Below, piece after piece: positions 7,333 through 15,272 of a DNA stretch of 52,917 bases. The position numbers and the translations under genes were made by a program. Within the stretch, counting starts at the first letter, position 1. Each line of letters opens with the position of its first letter. The notes under the pieces are model-generated. The model saw nothing but the letters and a program-made list of their open reading frames with translations. It did no database searches and had not been told where the DNA came from. The stretch covers positions 1 to 52,917 of the forward strand of contig NZ_JAELUH010000035.1 in NCBI RefSeq assembly GCF_016429215.1, given 5' to 3'. Source of the stretch: Herbaspirillum sp. ASV7. Lineage in GTDB: Bacteria > Pseudomonadota > Gammaproteobacteria > Burkholderiales > Burkholderiaceae_D.

Positions 7333-8835
7333 TTGAAAACTTTAAGTCATCGCAACCGCTCCTTGCAGAAAACGTCCGTGAATCAGGGCCTGCCCAGGCA
7401 CGCTCGCCGGCACGCCATGGCGGCTGCCGCCGCGCTGATGCTGGCCGCACCGTCGGCGTTCGCTGACTCCTTCTTCGTCCCCGGCAATCTGGTCGTCAGC
7501 GTCGAAGGCAACGGCGTCGTCGGTGCCACCTCCGGCCCGTACGGCGACAACCAGGCTGCGCCGCTGTCGCTGTTCCAGTACAAGGTCAGCGGCACTTCCA
7601 GCGCCAGCTACGTCAACAGCCTGACCCTGCCGCAGAGCAATTCGGGCAGCAACTACGCCGTCTCCAGCGAATACGGTTCTAGCTCGGAAGGCTCGCTGCA
7701 ACTGTCGGGCAATGGCAAGTACCTGACCATCATGGGCTACGGCGTCAATGCCGCAACCTTCAATGCCAACCCCGGCAATTACAGCCCCAATGCGTCCAAT
7801 ACCGCGCTGGCGCAATCGGGCAGCGTGCAGGGGCAGTCTTACACGGCCGTGCCGCGCGTGGTGGCGCTGATCGATTCCAATGGTTCGGTCAATTCGTCCA
7901 CGGCCCTCTATGGCGTCTTCAGCGGCAACAATCCGCGCAGCGCCTATACGCCTGACGGCAAGAATATCTATGTATCGGGCCAGGGTACCAAGGGCGACAA
8001 CACCAGCGGCGTCTTTGTGACGCAGGTGGGCAGCAACACCGCAACCTCGGTCACCGGCAATGATGCAGGCGCCGGTGCATCCCAGGACACACGCTTCGTG
8101 ACCGGCTACAACGGCCAGCTCTACGTGTCCTCCGACAGCAAGAGCGGTGCCACCAATCGTTCCTACGTAGGTACGCTGGGCAACAACGCCAGCCTGCCGA
8201 CCGGCCTGGCCAACAACGGCAATGGCCCTGCGCAATTGCCAGGCTTTGGCAATTCGGGTGGCACGGGCAAGGTCACCATCACTGCGGCGACGACCAATGG
8301 CATCAATGCACCTGGCCAGCAGATCAACCTCAGCCCGGAGAGCTTCTTCTTCGCCAATGCCACCACGATGTATGTAGCCGACAGCGGCAGCTCCAAGCAG
8401 ACCTCGGCCAGCAGCAGCCTGGGCGATGGCGGCCTGCAGAAGTGGAGCCTGGTCAATGGCGCATGGCAGCTCGACTACACCGTCTCTGCCGGCCTGAACC
8501 TGGTGAGCAACAAGGCATCGGCCGGCAGCACCGGCCTGCTGGCGCTGACGGGCCAGACGGTGATGGTCGATGGTGTGGCGCAGGAACAGATCTTCGCCAT
8601 CAATTACACCATCGGCGATCTCGATCCGACCTACCTGTTTGGCCTGACCGATCTCCTGGACGCCACTACGCTGCAGTCCGGAGAAGCCTTCGTCAAGCTG
8701 GCGACTGCGCCGGTGGATTCCAACTTCAAGGGTGTCTCGTTTGCGCCTACCTCTGATGTCCCCGAACCGGGTTCGCTGGCGCTGTTCTTTGCCGCGTTCG
8801 CCGGACTGGTGGCGGTGCGTCGCAAGCGCGGTTGA
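7333..8835 (+). CDS. PEP-CTERM sorting-domain surface protein, propeller-like
   Basis: A 500-residue exported protein. An Arg-rich N-terminus leads to a hydrophobic core (AAAAALMLAAPSAFA), and the last 25 residues, VPEPGSLALFFAAFAGLVAV then RRKRG, are a complete PEP-CTERM signal: PEP motif, membrane helix, basic tail, cut by exosortase. The body is rich in Gly, Ser, Asn and Thr with repeats such as NGKYLTIMG, DGKNIYVSG and NGQLYVSS, suggesting a beta-propeller. I choose TTG at 7333 (GGAG at 7322-7325) because the sigma-54 promoter overlaps the first in-frame start, GTG 7276. The exosortase is elsewhere. Homologues are linked to extracellular polysaccharide and flocculation; the specific role is unknown. 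Confidence 0.85.
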   Translation: MKTLSHRNRSLQKTSVNQGLPRHARRHAMAAAAALMLAAPSAFADSFFVPGNLVVSVEGNGVVGATSGPYGDNQAAPLSLFQYKVSGTSSASYVNSLTLPQSNSGSNYAVSSEYGSSSEGSLQLSGNGKYLTIMGYGVNAATFNANPGNYSPNASNTALAQSGSVQGQSYTAVPRVVALIDSNGSVNSSTALYGVFSGNNPRSAYTPDGKNIYVSGQGTKGDNTSGVFVTQVGSNTATSVTGNDAGAGASQDTRFVTGYNGQLYVSSDSKSGATNRSYVGTLGNNASLPTGLANNGNGPAQLPGFGNSGGTGKVTITAATTNGINAPGQQINLSPESFFFANATTMYVADSGSSKQTSASSSLGDGGLQKWSLVNGAWQLDYTVSAGLNLVSNKASAGSTGLLALTGQTVMVDGVAQEQIFAINYTIGDLDPTYLFGLTDLLDATTLQSGEAFVKLATAPVDSNFKGVSFAPTSDVPEPGSLALFFAAFAGLVAVRRKRG

Positions 8836-8864
8836 GCTAATACCACTGTCGCAGTCGCAGTCGC

Positions 8865-8894
8865 AGACGCCCGGCATGCCGGGCGTCTTTTTTT
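8865..8894 (+). terminator. Rho-independent terminator of the PEP-CTERM gene
   Basis: AGACGCCCGG and CCGGGCGTCT pair around CATG, followed by a T run to 8894. It ends 18 bp before the 3' end of the convergent LysR gene. A triple direct repeat of GTCGCA (8849-8866) precedes it. Confidence 0.88.
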
Positions 8895-8912
8895 ATTGGT
8901 CTGCAGCCCGCC

Positions 8913-9803
8913 TCAATGCGAGTAGAGACCGAGCAGCCACTCCCTGAAGGCGCGCAGCGACGGCAATGTTTCGTTGCGCTCCGGATTGACCAGGTAGTAG
9001 CTGCGCTCACTGAGCATCGGCTCACCCAGTGCCACCACATCGCCACGCTTGATCTCGTCCTCGACCAGCGCCTGCGGCACCAGGCCCACACCGATCCCTG
9101 CCATCACCGCCTGGATCAGGTGCGAGGTCAGCTCAAAGCTGGGCCCCATGCGCATGTGGCGATGCTCCAGCGCGTGTTCAGAAAACCACTTGGCCCAGGC
9201 TTGCGGATTGCTGGCGATCATCAGCAGGGGCTGGGATTTGACCCAGGCGGGTTCGAGTCGCTTCTTGCGGCCGAGCTGGGCGCTGCCGGCAATGGCCACC
9301 AGCCACTCGTTCTGCAGGTGATGCGAGATCACACCCGCAGGCGGCCCCACATTGACCGTGATGGCTGCATCGATCTCGCCGGCGTCGAAGTCGATCGTTC
9401 CGATGCGGGAATGGATATGGACGTTTACGCCGGGATGCTCGCCATAGAAAAGGTGCAGTCGCGGCAACAGCCATTTCGAACCAAAGGTCGGCAAGGTCGC
9501 CAGTCGCAAGGAGCCGGTGCCCGACTGGTAGGACATGGCCTGCAAGGTGGCACTGCGTATCCTGCCCAGCGCGGCACTCATCTCCAGCGCGTAGCGGCGA
9601 CCGACGTCGGTGAGCCTGACCGCGCGTCCTTCCCGGCGAAACAGGGTGATGCCGAGCTGGTCTTCCAGCGTCTGGATCTGCCGGCTGATGGCACTCTGGC
9701 TCAGCGCCAGTTCCTCGGCGGCGCGGGTATAACTCTCGTAACGGGCGGCCGCCTCAAAGACCAGCAGCAGCGACATGGAGGGCGTAAGACGGCGCGGATT
9801 CAT
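8913..9803 (-). CDS. LysR-type regulator, GcvA-like
   Basis: A 296-residue LysR regulator. The N-terminal helix-turn-helix (LLLVFEAAARYESYTRAAEE, then LSQSAISRQIQTLEDQLG) and the effector domain (LRLATLPTFGSKWLLPRL) resemble the GcvA/AmpR-like group. It is transcribed away from the YdiJ-type dehydrogenase at 9945 with a 141-bp shared region, so it probably controls that gene. The inducer may be the 2-hydroxyacid substrate; that is inference. Full family length. Confidence 0.88.
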   Translation of the reverse strand: MNPRRLTPSMSLLLVFEAAARYESYTRAAEELALSQSAISRQIQTLEDQLGITLFRREGRAVRLTDVGRRYALEMSAALGRIRSATLQAMSYQSGTGSLRLATLPTFGSKWLLPRLHLFYGEHPGVNVHIHSRIGTIDFDAGEIDAAITVNVGPPAGVISHHLQNEWLVAIAGSAQLGRKKRLEPAWVKSQPLLMIASNPQAWAKWFSEHALEHRHMRMGPSFELTSHLIQAVMAGIGVGLVPQALVEDEIKRGDVVALGEPMLSERSYYLVNPERNETLPSLRAFREWLLGLYSH

Positions 9804-9894
9804 GAGTTTTATGCATTAAATGACGGCGGAAATTACGTTTGATTTGCCGATGAGCCTAGCAGATACTGGGCAGGCTAGCCAATAACTCATGAAT
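9798..9894. promoter_or_regulatory. Pair of inverted 11-bp sites spanning the divergent promoter region
   Basis: ATTCATGAGTT (9798-9808, covering the LysR start codon) recurs as its exact inverse AACTCATGAAT at 9884-9894. The two are 86 bp apart centre to centre, about eight helical turns. Each contains the small palindrome TTCATGA or TCATGAA. The arrangement would suit autoregulation by looping, though one arm overlaps coding sequence. Confidence 0.35.
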
Positions 9895-9944
9895 TCTGGT
9901 AAGCAATTCAAGGGTAAGCGGCATCCATTTCCATCCTGTCGCCC

Positions 9945-12900
9945 ATGTCCATCGCCATCCTCCATCGCCTCATACCTTCGATTTCAGGTCGTTACCATGA
10001 CTTCCTGAACGCATTGCGAGACGCCGGCTTTGCCGGCGAGATCTCGGTGCGCGACGCTGACCGTACCGTCTTGTCCACCGACAACTCCATCTACCAGCGC
10101 TTGCCCCAGGCCGTGCTCTGCCCGGCCCATGTCGAGGACGTCATGCTGCTGGGCCGCCTGCTGGGCGATCCCGGCTACCGCGAGATCAAGGTGGCGCCGC
10201 GTGGCGGCGGCACTGGCACGAATGGCCAGTCGTTGACCGATGGCATCGTGGTCGATCTGTCGCGCCACATGAATACCATCCTGGAAATCAATGTGCAGGA
10301 GCGCTGGGTGCGGGTGCAGGCGGGTGTGGTCAAGGACCAGTTGAATGCGGCACTGAAACCGCACGGGCTGTTCTTTGCCCCCGAGTTGTCCACCTCCAAT
10401 CGCGCCACCGTGGGCGGGATGATCAATACCGATGCCAGCGGACAAGGCAGCTGCACCTACGGCAAGACGCGCGACCACGTGCTCGATCTGGAGATGGTGC
10501 TGCTGGGGGGAGAACGTTTTACCAGTCATCGCCTGCCGGCGGCGGACGTGGCGCATTGGCTGGATCGTCCGGGCCGTGCCGGTGATCTGTTCAGGACCGC
10601 CCATCGCATCAGCCGCGACCAGGCAGACCTGATCCGGGACAAGTTTCCTCCGCTCAATCGCTGCCTGACCGGTTACGACCTGGCCCATCTGCAGCAGGAC
10701 GACGGCGGCTTCGATCTCAACAGCGTCCTGTGCGGAGCCGAAGGATCGCTGGGCTTCGTGGTGGAGGCGCGGCTTAATGTCTTGCCAATTCCGGCGCATA
10801 GCACGTTGGTCAACATCAGCTATGCCTCGTTCATGGATGCCTTGCATGATGCGCGCGCGCTGATCCAGAAACGCCCGCTCTCCATCGAGACGGTGGATTC
10901 CAAGGTCTTGCAACTGGCCATGAAGGATATCGTCTGGAACGATGTCGGTGATTATTTTCCACAGGACACGGCGGCCCCGGTGCGGGGCATCAACCTGGTC
11001 GAGTTCAGCGGCGACGACGCCCAGGCGCTCGAACGCGAGGTCGCCGGTTTCGTGCAGCATCTGCGCAGCGACCGGACCGTGACCCGGCTGGGCCATACCA
11101 TCGCCAGCGGCAACGATGCGGTCAAGCGTGTCTATGCCATGCGCAAGCGCGCCGTCGGCCTGCTGGGCAATGTGCAAGGGGAAGCCCGTCCCCAGCCCTT
11201 CGTCGAGGATACGGCGGTACCACCCGAACATCTGGCGGACTATATCGCGGAGTTCCGAGCGTTGCTGGATTCCTACGGCCTGCAATACGGCATGTTCGGC
11301 CATGTGGATGCGGGCGTGTTGCACGTGCGTCCCGCGCTGGACATGAAAGACCCCGCCCAGGCCGCGCTGGTGCGCCCGATCAGCGATGCCGTGGCGGCGC
11401 TGACCCGCAAGCATGGCGGCCTGCTCTGGGGCGAACATGGCAAGGGCGTGCGCTCCGAATATGCGCCCGCCTTCTTCGGAGAACTCTATCCGGCGCTGCA
11501 GGCAATCAAGCAGTGCTGCGACCCCTACAACCAGCTCAACCCCGGCAAGATCGCCACCTCGCCTCTGACCGGGCAGGCACTGCTGAAAATCGATGGCGTC
11601 ACCACGCGCGGCGAGCATGACCGGCAGATCGACGAGCGCGTCTGGCAGGGCTACGGTGCGGCCATGCACTGCAACGGCAATGGTGCCTGCTACAACTACG
11701 ACACGGACGATGCGATGTGCCCGTCCTGGAAAGCCACGCGCGACCGCGTACATTCGCCCAAGGGACGGGCCTCGCTCATGCGCGAATGGCTGCGCCAGCA
11801 GGACGTGGCCGGCGGCGATGTCCTGCAAGCGGCCAAGGCGATGGATGCGTCGCGGGAGAGTCTGCTTTCCGAACCACGGAAACTGCGCCGCAGTGACCGT
11901 GGAGAAGATTTCTCCCACGAGGTCTACGATGCCATGGCCGGCTGCCTGGCCTGCAAATCCTGCGCCGGGCAATGTCCGGTCAAGGTGAATGTGCCGGATT
12001 TCCGCTCGCGCTTCCTGCAGCTTTATCACCAGCGTTATCGGCGGCCATTGCGTGACTACCTGGTCGGCATGCTGGAGACGATGTTGCCGGCGCTAGCCCG
12101 TTTTCCGCGCGCCTATAACTACGTCACCGGACAGCAATGGCTGCGCGGCCTGACGGCGCGCTGGATCGGCCTGGTCGACAGTCCCGCCCTGGATGGCACC
12201 GACCTGGCCGCCGTGCTGCAGAAGTGGGACGTGCGGCCGGCGACCGCGCAAAGCCTGTCTGCGCTGAGCGGGCCGGAACGTGAGCGCAGCGTTGTGTTGG
12301 TACAGGATGTCTTCACGCGCTATTTCGAGACCTCCCTCGTGGCCGACTTCATCGAGCTGGCGAGCCGCCTGGGGTATCGGGTCTGGCTGGCGCCTCAGCT
12401 GCCCAATGGCAAGCCCTTGCACGTGCATGGTTTCATGGCCAGGTTCGCCCGGGCCGCCATCGCCAATGCACAAGCTCTGTCGGCGCTGGCGAAAGCCGGT
12501 GTCGCCCTGGTCGGCATCGATCCGGCCATGACGCTGGTCTATCGTCAGGAATATCTCAAGGTGGAGGGCATCGGTGATGTGCCCAGGGTGGCCTTGCCGC
12601 AGGAGTGGCTGGAACAGGTAGCGGCCTCACGGCCCCGGGGGCAGGTTGTGGCGGCGTCATACCGCCTGATCGCGCATTGTACCGAGAAGACCAATGCACC
12701 CGACAGCTCGCGTCAGTGGAAGCAGGTGTTTGCCGGCTTCGGCCTGGCGCTGAAGCTGGAGGAGGCGGGTTGTTGCGGCATGTCGGGGACCTATGGTCAT
12801 GAGGCCCGCAACCTGGCCACGTCGAAGATCATCTATGCGCAGTCGTGGGAGCGTAAGCTGGAGGCGGGTGGTGATGAATTGCTGGCTACCGGGTATTCCT

Positions 12901-12992
12901 GTCGTAGTCAGGTCAATAGGTTGTCGCAGCGGCAGCTTCGGCATCCGTTGCAGGTGTTGTTGGAGCGGGTGCGGGCTGGGGCTGTCGCTTAG
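9945..12992 (+). CDS. ydiJ: FAD-binding and Fe-S oxidoreductase, YdiJ/D-2-hydroxyglutarate dehydrogenase type
   Basis: A 1015-residue protein, the same size as E. coli YdiJ. An N-terminal PCMH-type FAD domain has PRGGGTGTNGQS and TVGGMINTDASGQGS; an FAD-oxidase C-terminal domain follows (YGMFGHVDAGVLHVRP). Then comes an Fe-S section with a C-x2-C-x2-C-x3-C-P cluster (Cys667, 670, 673, 677) and a cysteine-rich CCG motif near residue 943 (EEAGCCGMSG). The family oxidises D-2-hydroxyacids such as D-2-hydroxyglutarate or D-lactate and passes electrons to the respiratory chain. It stands alone, divergent from its likely LysR regulator. The precise substrate is not determined by sequence. Confidence 0.86.
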   Translation: MSIAILHRLIPSISGRYHDFLNALRDAGFAGEISVRDADRTVLSTDNSIYQRLPQAVLCPAHVEDVMLLGRLLGDPGYREIKVAPRGGGTGTNGQSLTDGIVVDLSRHMNTILEINVQERWVRVQAGVVKDQLNAALKPHGLFFAPELSTSNRATVGGMINTDASGQGSCTYGKTRDHVLDLEMVLLGGERFTSHRLPAADVAHWLDRPGRAGDLFRTAHRISRDQADLIRDKFPPLNRCLTGYDLAHLQQDDGGFDLNSVLCGAEGSLGFVVEARLNVLPIPAHSTLVNISYASFMDALHDARALIQKRPLSIETVDSKVLQLAMKDIVWNDVGDYFPQDTAAPVRGINLVEFSGDDAQALEREVAGFVQHLRSDRTVTRLGHTIASGNDAVKRVYAMRKRAVGLLGNVQGEARPQPFVEDTAVPPEHLADYIAEFRALLDSYGLQYGMFGHVDAGVLHVRPALDMKDPAQAALVRPISDAVAALTRKHGGLLWGEHGKGVRSEYAPAFFGELYPALQAIKQCCDPYNQLNPGKIATSPLTGQALLKIDGVTTRGEHDRQIDERVWQGYGAAMHCNGNGACYNYDTDDAMCPSWKATRDRVHSPKGRASLMREWLRQQDVAGGDVLQAAKAMDASRESLLSEPRKLRRSDRGEDFSHEVYDAMAGCLACKSCAGQCPVKVNVPDFRSRFLQLYHQRYRRPLRDYLVGMLETMLPALARFPRAYNYVTGQQWLRGLTARWIGLVDSPALDGTDLAAVLQKWDVRPATAQSLSALSGPERERSVVLVQDVFTRYFETSLVADFIELASRLGYRVWLAPQLPNGKPLHVHGFMARFARAAIANAQALSALAKAGVALVGIDPAMTLVYRQEYLKVEGIGDVPRVALPQEWLEQVAASRPRGQVVAASYRLIAHCTEKTNAPDSSRQWKQVFAGFGLALKLEEAGCCGMSGTYGHEARNLATSKIIYAQSWERKLEAGGDELLATGYSCRSQVNRLSQRQLRHPLQVLLERVRAGAVA

Positions 12993-13042
12993 TCGCTCAA
13001 CGCACCCCTGTGCTGATGAACACTGGCACGGCTTGCTGCTGC

Positions 13043-13387
13043 TCAGGCACCCAGGAGGCGGCGAGCTAGTACGGTTTGCATGTCACGACGGCCGTCTGCA
13101 ATGAGGTAAATGATGACTTGATTACCAGTCACCCGATAGATCACGCGGTAGGGCTTGAAGGTGGTCTGACGGTATTCTTTGATGCCAAGGCCGATCAGTT
13201 CCTTGGGATAGCTGCCGCGTTCTGGGTATTTGGAGAGATTTTCGACAACGCTCATCAATCGATCCAATACATGGTCGGCGTTGGCGACGCAGTCGAATTC
13301 GGAAATGTAGTCGTGCAGGGCCTCCAGATCCTGTTCCACGCCTTCGGTAAGCAGGACGTCGAACTTGGCAGATCGGTCTGCCATCAC
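13043..13387 (-). CDS. Type II toxin, RelE/ParE family
   Basis: A 114-residue protein with the small RelE/ParE fold signature: VEQDLEALHDYI near the start, then LSKYPERGSYPKEL, YRQTTFKPYRVIYRV and VIIYLIADGRRDMQTVLARR. These toxins either cleave mRNA on the ribosome or inhibit gyrase; which one applies cannot be read from sequence. Its ATG overlaps the antitoxin stop by 4 bp, the usual coupling with the antitoxin first. Confidence 0.87.
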   Translation of the reverse strand: MMADRSAKFDVLLTEGVEQDLEALHDYISEFDCVANADHVLDRLMSVVENLSKYPERGSYPKELIGLGIKEYRQTTFKPYRVIYRVTGNQVIIYLIADGRRDMQTVLARRLLGA

Positions 13388-13659
13388 ACTGCGGATCGTT
13401 TGGCGCGGAGACGGGCAACCACGTCGGCCATGGGTTTAACCTTGCCAGCTGCCACATCCTGATTGCCCAATGCGAGGATTTTGAGCAAGGCCAATGTTTC
13501 CTGTGTCTCTTCGTAAGAGGCGACATCTTGGAGGACAACCTTGGCTTCGCCATTTTGCGTGATCACCATCGGTTCACGTCGCTCTACGATGTCTGCAAAA
13601 ACCTCGGCGGCGTTAGCTTTTAGGTAGCTGATCGGTTTGACTTGTGATGAGTAGCGCAT
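13384..13659 (-). CDS. Type II antitoxin, Phd/YefM family
   Basis: A 91-residue protein. The N-terminal DNA-binding fold of Phd/YefM antitoxins is visible: PISYLKANAAEVFADI, then EPMVITQNGEAKVVLQDVASY. The C-terminal half should wrap the toxin. GGAG lies nine bases before the ATG. It is transcribed first, from a promoter carrying a small palindrome, which fits autorepression by the complex. Confidence 0.88.
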   Translation of the reverse strand: MRYSSQVKPISYLKANAAEVFADIVERREPMVITQNGEAKVVLQDVASYEETQETLALLKILALGNQDVAAGKVKPMADVVARLRAKRSAV

Positions 13660-13682
13660 GAGTGTGCTCCAGATTTTGTTGG

Positions 13683-13716
13683 GACTTAATATAGTCTTTT
13701 AATGGTCTGATGAAAA
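13683..13716 (-). promoter_or_regulatory. Toxin-antitoxin promoter and operator
   Basis: On the minus strand TTTTCA (13711-13716) and TATATT (13688-13693) are 17 bp apart. The palindrome GACT-TAATAT-AGTC (13683-13696) overlaps the -10, where the antitoxin complex would repress. Confidence 0.5.
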
Positions 13717-13746
13717 GGCTTAGGGTTTGGTTTTGCGTATATCTCG

Positions 13747-14116
13747 CCATTTCTTCTTGTTGGGTGGACGTAGCGGGAATCTCCCGGGATTGCGCTTGCA
13801 AGCGCAATCCGCTCGCCGGGCACGACGCATGCGTCGCGAAACCCCCGGCTCGCCCCGCGTCCGTGCCGGGCGCGGGATCGATCTCGATGCGTCAAAAAAC
13901 AAAAGGAAATGGCCCTGGGTGGGGCCAATCTTCTTGCTTGGTGGACGTAGCGGGAATCTCCCGGGATTGCGCTTGCAAGCGCAATCCGCTCGCCGGGCGC
14001 GACGCATGCGTCGCGAAACCCCCGGCTCGCCCCGCGTCCGTACCGGACGCGGGATCGATCTCGATGCGTCAAAAAACAAAAGGAAATGGCCCCGATGGGG
14101 CCATTTCCTTTTGTTT
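13747..14116. repeat. 177-bp tandem array derived from the ssrA 3' end
   Basis: The motif GGTGGA-x-G-x2-GCGGGAATC occurs at 13763, 13940 and 14117, exactly 177 bp apart. The third is the true 3' end of tmRNA. Units one and two agree at 151 of 154 positions (13763-13916), differing only by transitions at 13822, 13865 and 13870. Each ends in a version of the ssrA terminator. Inside each unit are GGATTGCGCTTG with its exact inverse, GACGCATGCGTC, and CGCGTCCG-x3-CGGACGCG (unit two; unit one has one G-T change in that stem). Upstream of 13763 the terminator arm GCCATTTCTTCTTGTT appears again. Short frames across the array are not genes. Confidence 0.9.
14071..14113 (-). terminator. tmRNA terminator
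   Basis: A perfect 17-bp stem: CAAAAGGAAATGGCCCC (14077-14093) and its inverse at 14097-14113, loop of three, followed on the minus strand by six T. The hairpin begins two bases after the encoded CCA of tmRNA. It could also act on the other strand. Confidence 0.9.
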
Positions 14117-14476
14117 GGTGGAGGCGGCGGGAATCGAACCCGCGTCCGCAAGCACTCTACAGACGGTTCTACATACTTAGTGCTGTCATTTGATTTAACT
14201 CGGACGCCGCGGACGCACACGCTGCGTAAAAGCTAGTCACCTTGGATTTAACCCCGGTTCAAGTGACCCGTTCCGAGGCGATTCTCTGTAAATGACTCCA
14301 CCGCTGTTGCCAGCCCACCCCAGAGACGAGATGGTGTGGAGCTAACCGCGATTAAGCGGCCAGTGCGTACGAGTTATCGTTAGCAGTTATTTACGTTCTG
14401 ACTGTATTTACGAGGTAATCAGGCCTCGGTATGCCCCGCGCTGCTTTGCAACCCACGTCGAAACCAAGTCGCCCCC
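14116..14476 (-). ncRNA. ssrA: Transfer-messenger RNA (one-piece), tag ANDNSYALAA
   Basis: A 361-nt tmRNA. The 5' end GGGGGCG pairs with CGCCTCC near the 3' end to make the acceptor stem, and CCA is encoded (TGG at 14116-14118). The T arm GCGGGTTCGATTCCCGC is intact. The tag frame at 14352-14384 reads GCT AAC GAT AAC TCG TAC GCA CTG GCC GCT TAA. It rescues stalled ribosomes with SmpB and marks nascent chains for proteolysis. The order is the standard one-piece form, not the permuted two-piece form known in some betaproteobacteria. Confidence 0.97.
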
Positions 14477-14494
14477 GCAGAGAGAGAGACCTCT

Positions 14495-14500
14495 ATTATA
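14495..14500 (-). promoter_or_regulatory. -10 element of ssrA
   Basis: A perfect TATAAT on the minus strand, 18 bases before the mature 5' end. This leaves a short CT-rich leader to be removed by RNase P. The -35 is weak. Confidence 0.6.
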
Positions 14501-14539
14501 GCACGCCAGCCGAGACAGCATGTGCCCAGCCCAGGATGA

Positions 14540-15253
14540 TCAGCTCAGATACTTGTTCAGCCGCTTGGCGGCATTGCGCAGGTGGGTTTCTGCGGCGATC
14601 CCCGCAGCATCCGGGTCCTTGTCTTCGATGGCCTGGAATATGGCCTTGTGTTCGTCTTGCACGGCCTGGATCAGGTTGTTGTAGTTTGTCGCCGTATTGC
14701 TGCGTGCCTGACGGATAAGTCGTCGGACGTGACGTTCCAGATATTCATTGAGCATGCAGAAGTGAGGGTTTTTCGTTGAGTCCACGATGGCCTGGTGAAA
14801 CGCAAAATCCTCTTCGTCTCCCAGCTTGTCGCTGATGATGGCGTACTCCATGCCCACCAATGCCTGCTTGATCTTCTTTAGATCCTCCGGGGTGCGGCGA
14901 ATCGCTGCATAGCGTGCTGCCGCAGTCTCAAGTGTCACCAGCAATTCGATGACATGCTCAAGTCCCTCGGCATCATTCAATGCCGCAGCCTCAAAGCGAA
15001 ATGCCTGGCGCGAGCCACGTTCGTTGACAAACGCGCCTCGCCCTTGCTGGGCATTGACAATGCCTTCCGACTTCAGTTGAGAGAGTGCTTCCCGCACCAC
15101 CGAGCGGCTCACCGAGAATTGCTCGCCCAGCTGCTTTTCGCTGGGTAGCTTGTCGCCCGGTTTGAGCCGCTGCTCGCGGATTTCCTCATTAATCCATTCA
15201 ACGATGTCTTCGGTGAGTGATTGAGCGGGCAAGCGCTGTGTTGCGTTTTTCAT
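14540..15253 (-). CDS. FadR-family GntR regulator (FCD domain)
   Basis: A 237-residue regulator. The winged helix (residues about 10-75) has KLPSEKQLGEQFSVSRSVVREA and the wing GIVNAQQGRGAFV; the C-terminal FCD domain has the metal/ligand pattern with DFAFHQAIVDSTKNP and a late HLRNAAKRL. Such proteins repress catabolic operons until a small organic acid binds. It lies 19 bp downstream of the SDR gene on the same strand and 1 kb from two FadR-type operators in the divergent region (16178-16210), which it probably binds. Confidence 0.9.
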   Translation of the reverse strand: MKNATQRLPAQSLTEDIVEWINEEIREQRLKPGDKLPSEKQLGEQFSVSRSVVREALSQLKSEGIVNAQQGRGAFVNERGSRQAFRFEAAALNDAEGLEHVIELLVTLETAAARYAAIRRTPEDLKKIKQALVGMEYAIISDKLGDEEDFAFHQAIVDSTKNPHFCMLNEYLERHVRRLIRQARSNTATNYNNLIQAVQDEHKAIFQAIEDKDPDAAGIAAETHLRNAAKRLNKYLS

Positions 15254-15272
15254 GGGTCAGATTGCCCTTGGA

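Noticed and set aside
8849..8866. GTCGCA triple repeat before the PEP-CTERM terminator as a possible CRISPR or regulatory array
   Set aside because: Only three 6-bp units without spacers; simple repeat.
13686..14236. Several overlapping frames of 128-169 residues around the ssrA array, repeating RNPGRFPLRPP-type peptides
   Set aside because: They are translations of the 177-bp repeats and of the tmRNA 3' end, open on both strands, with no gene signals.
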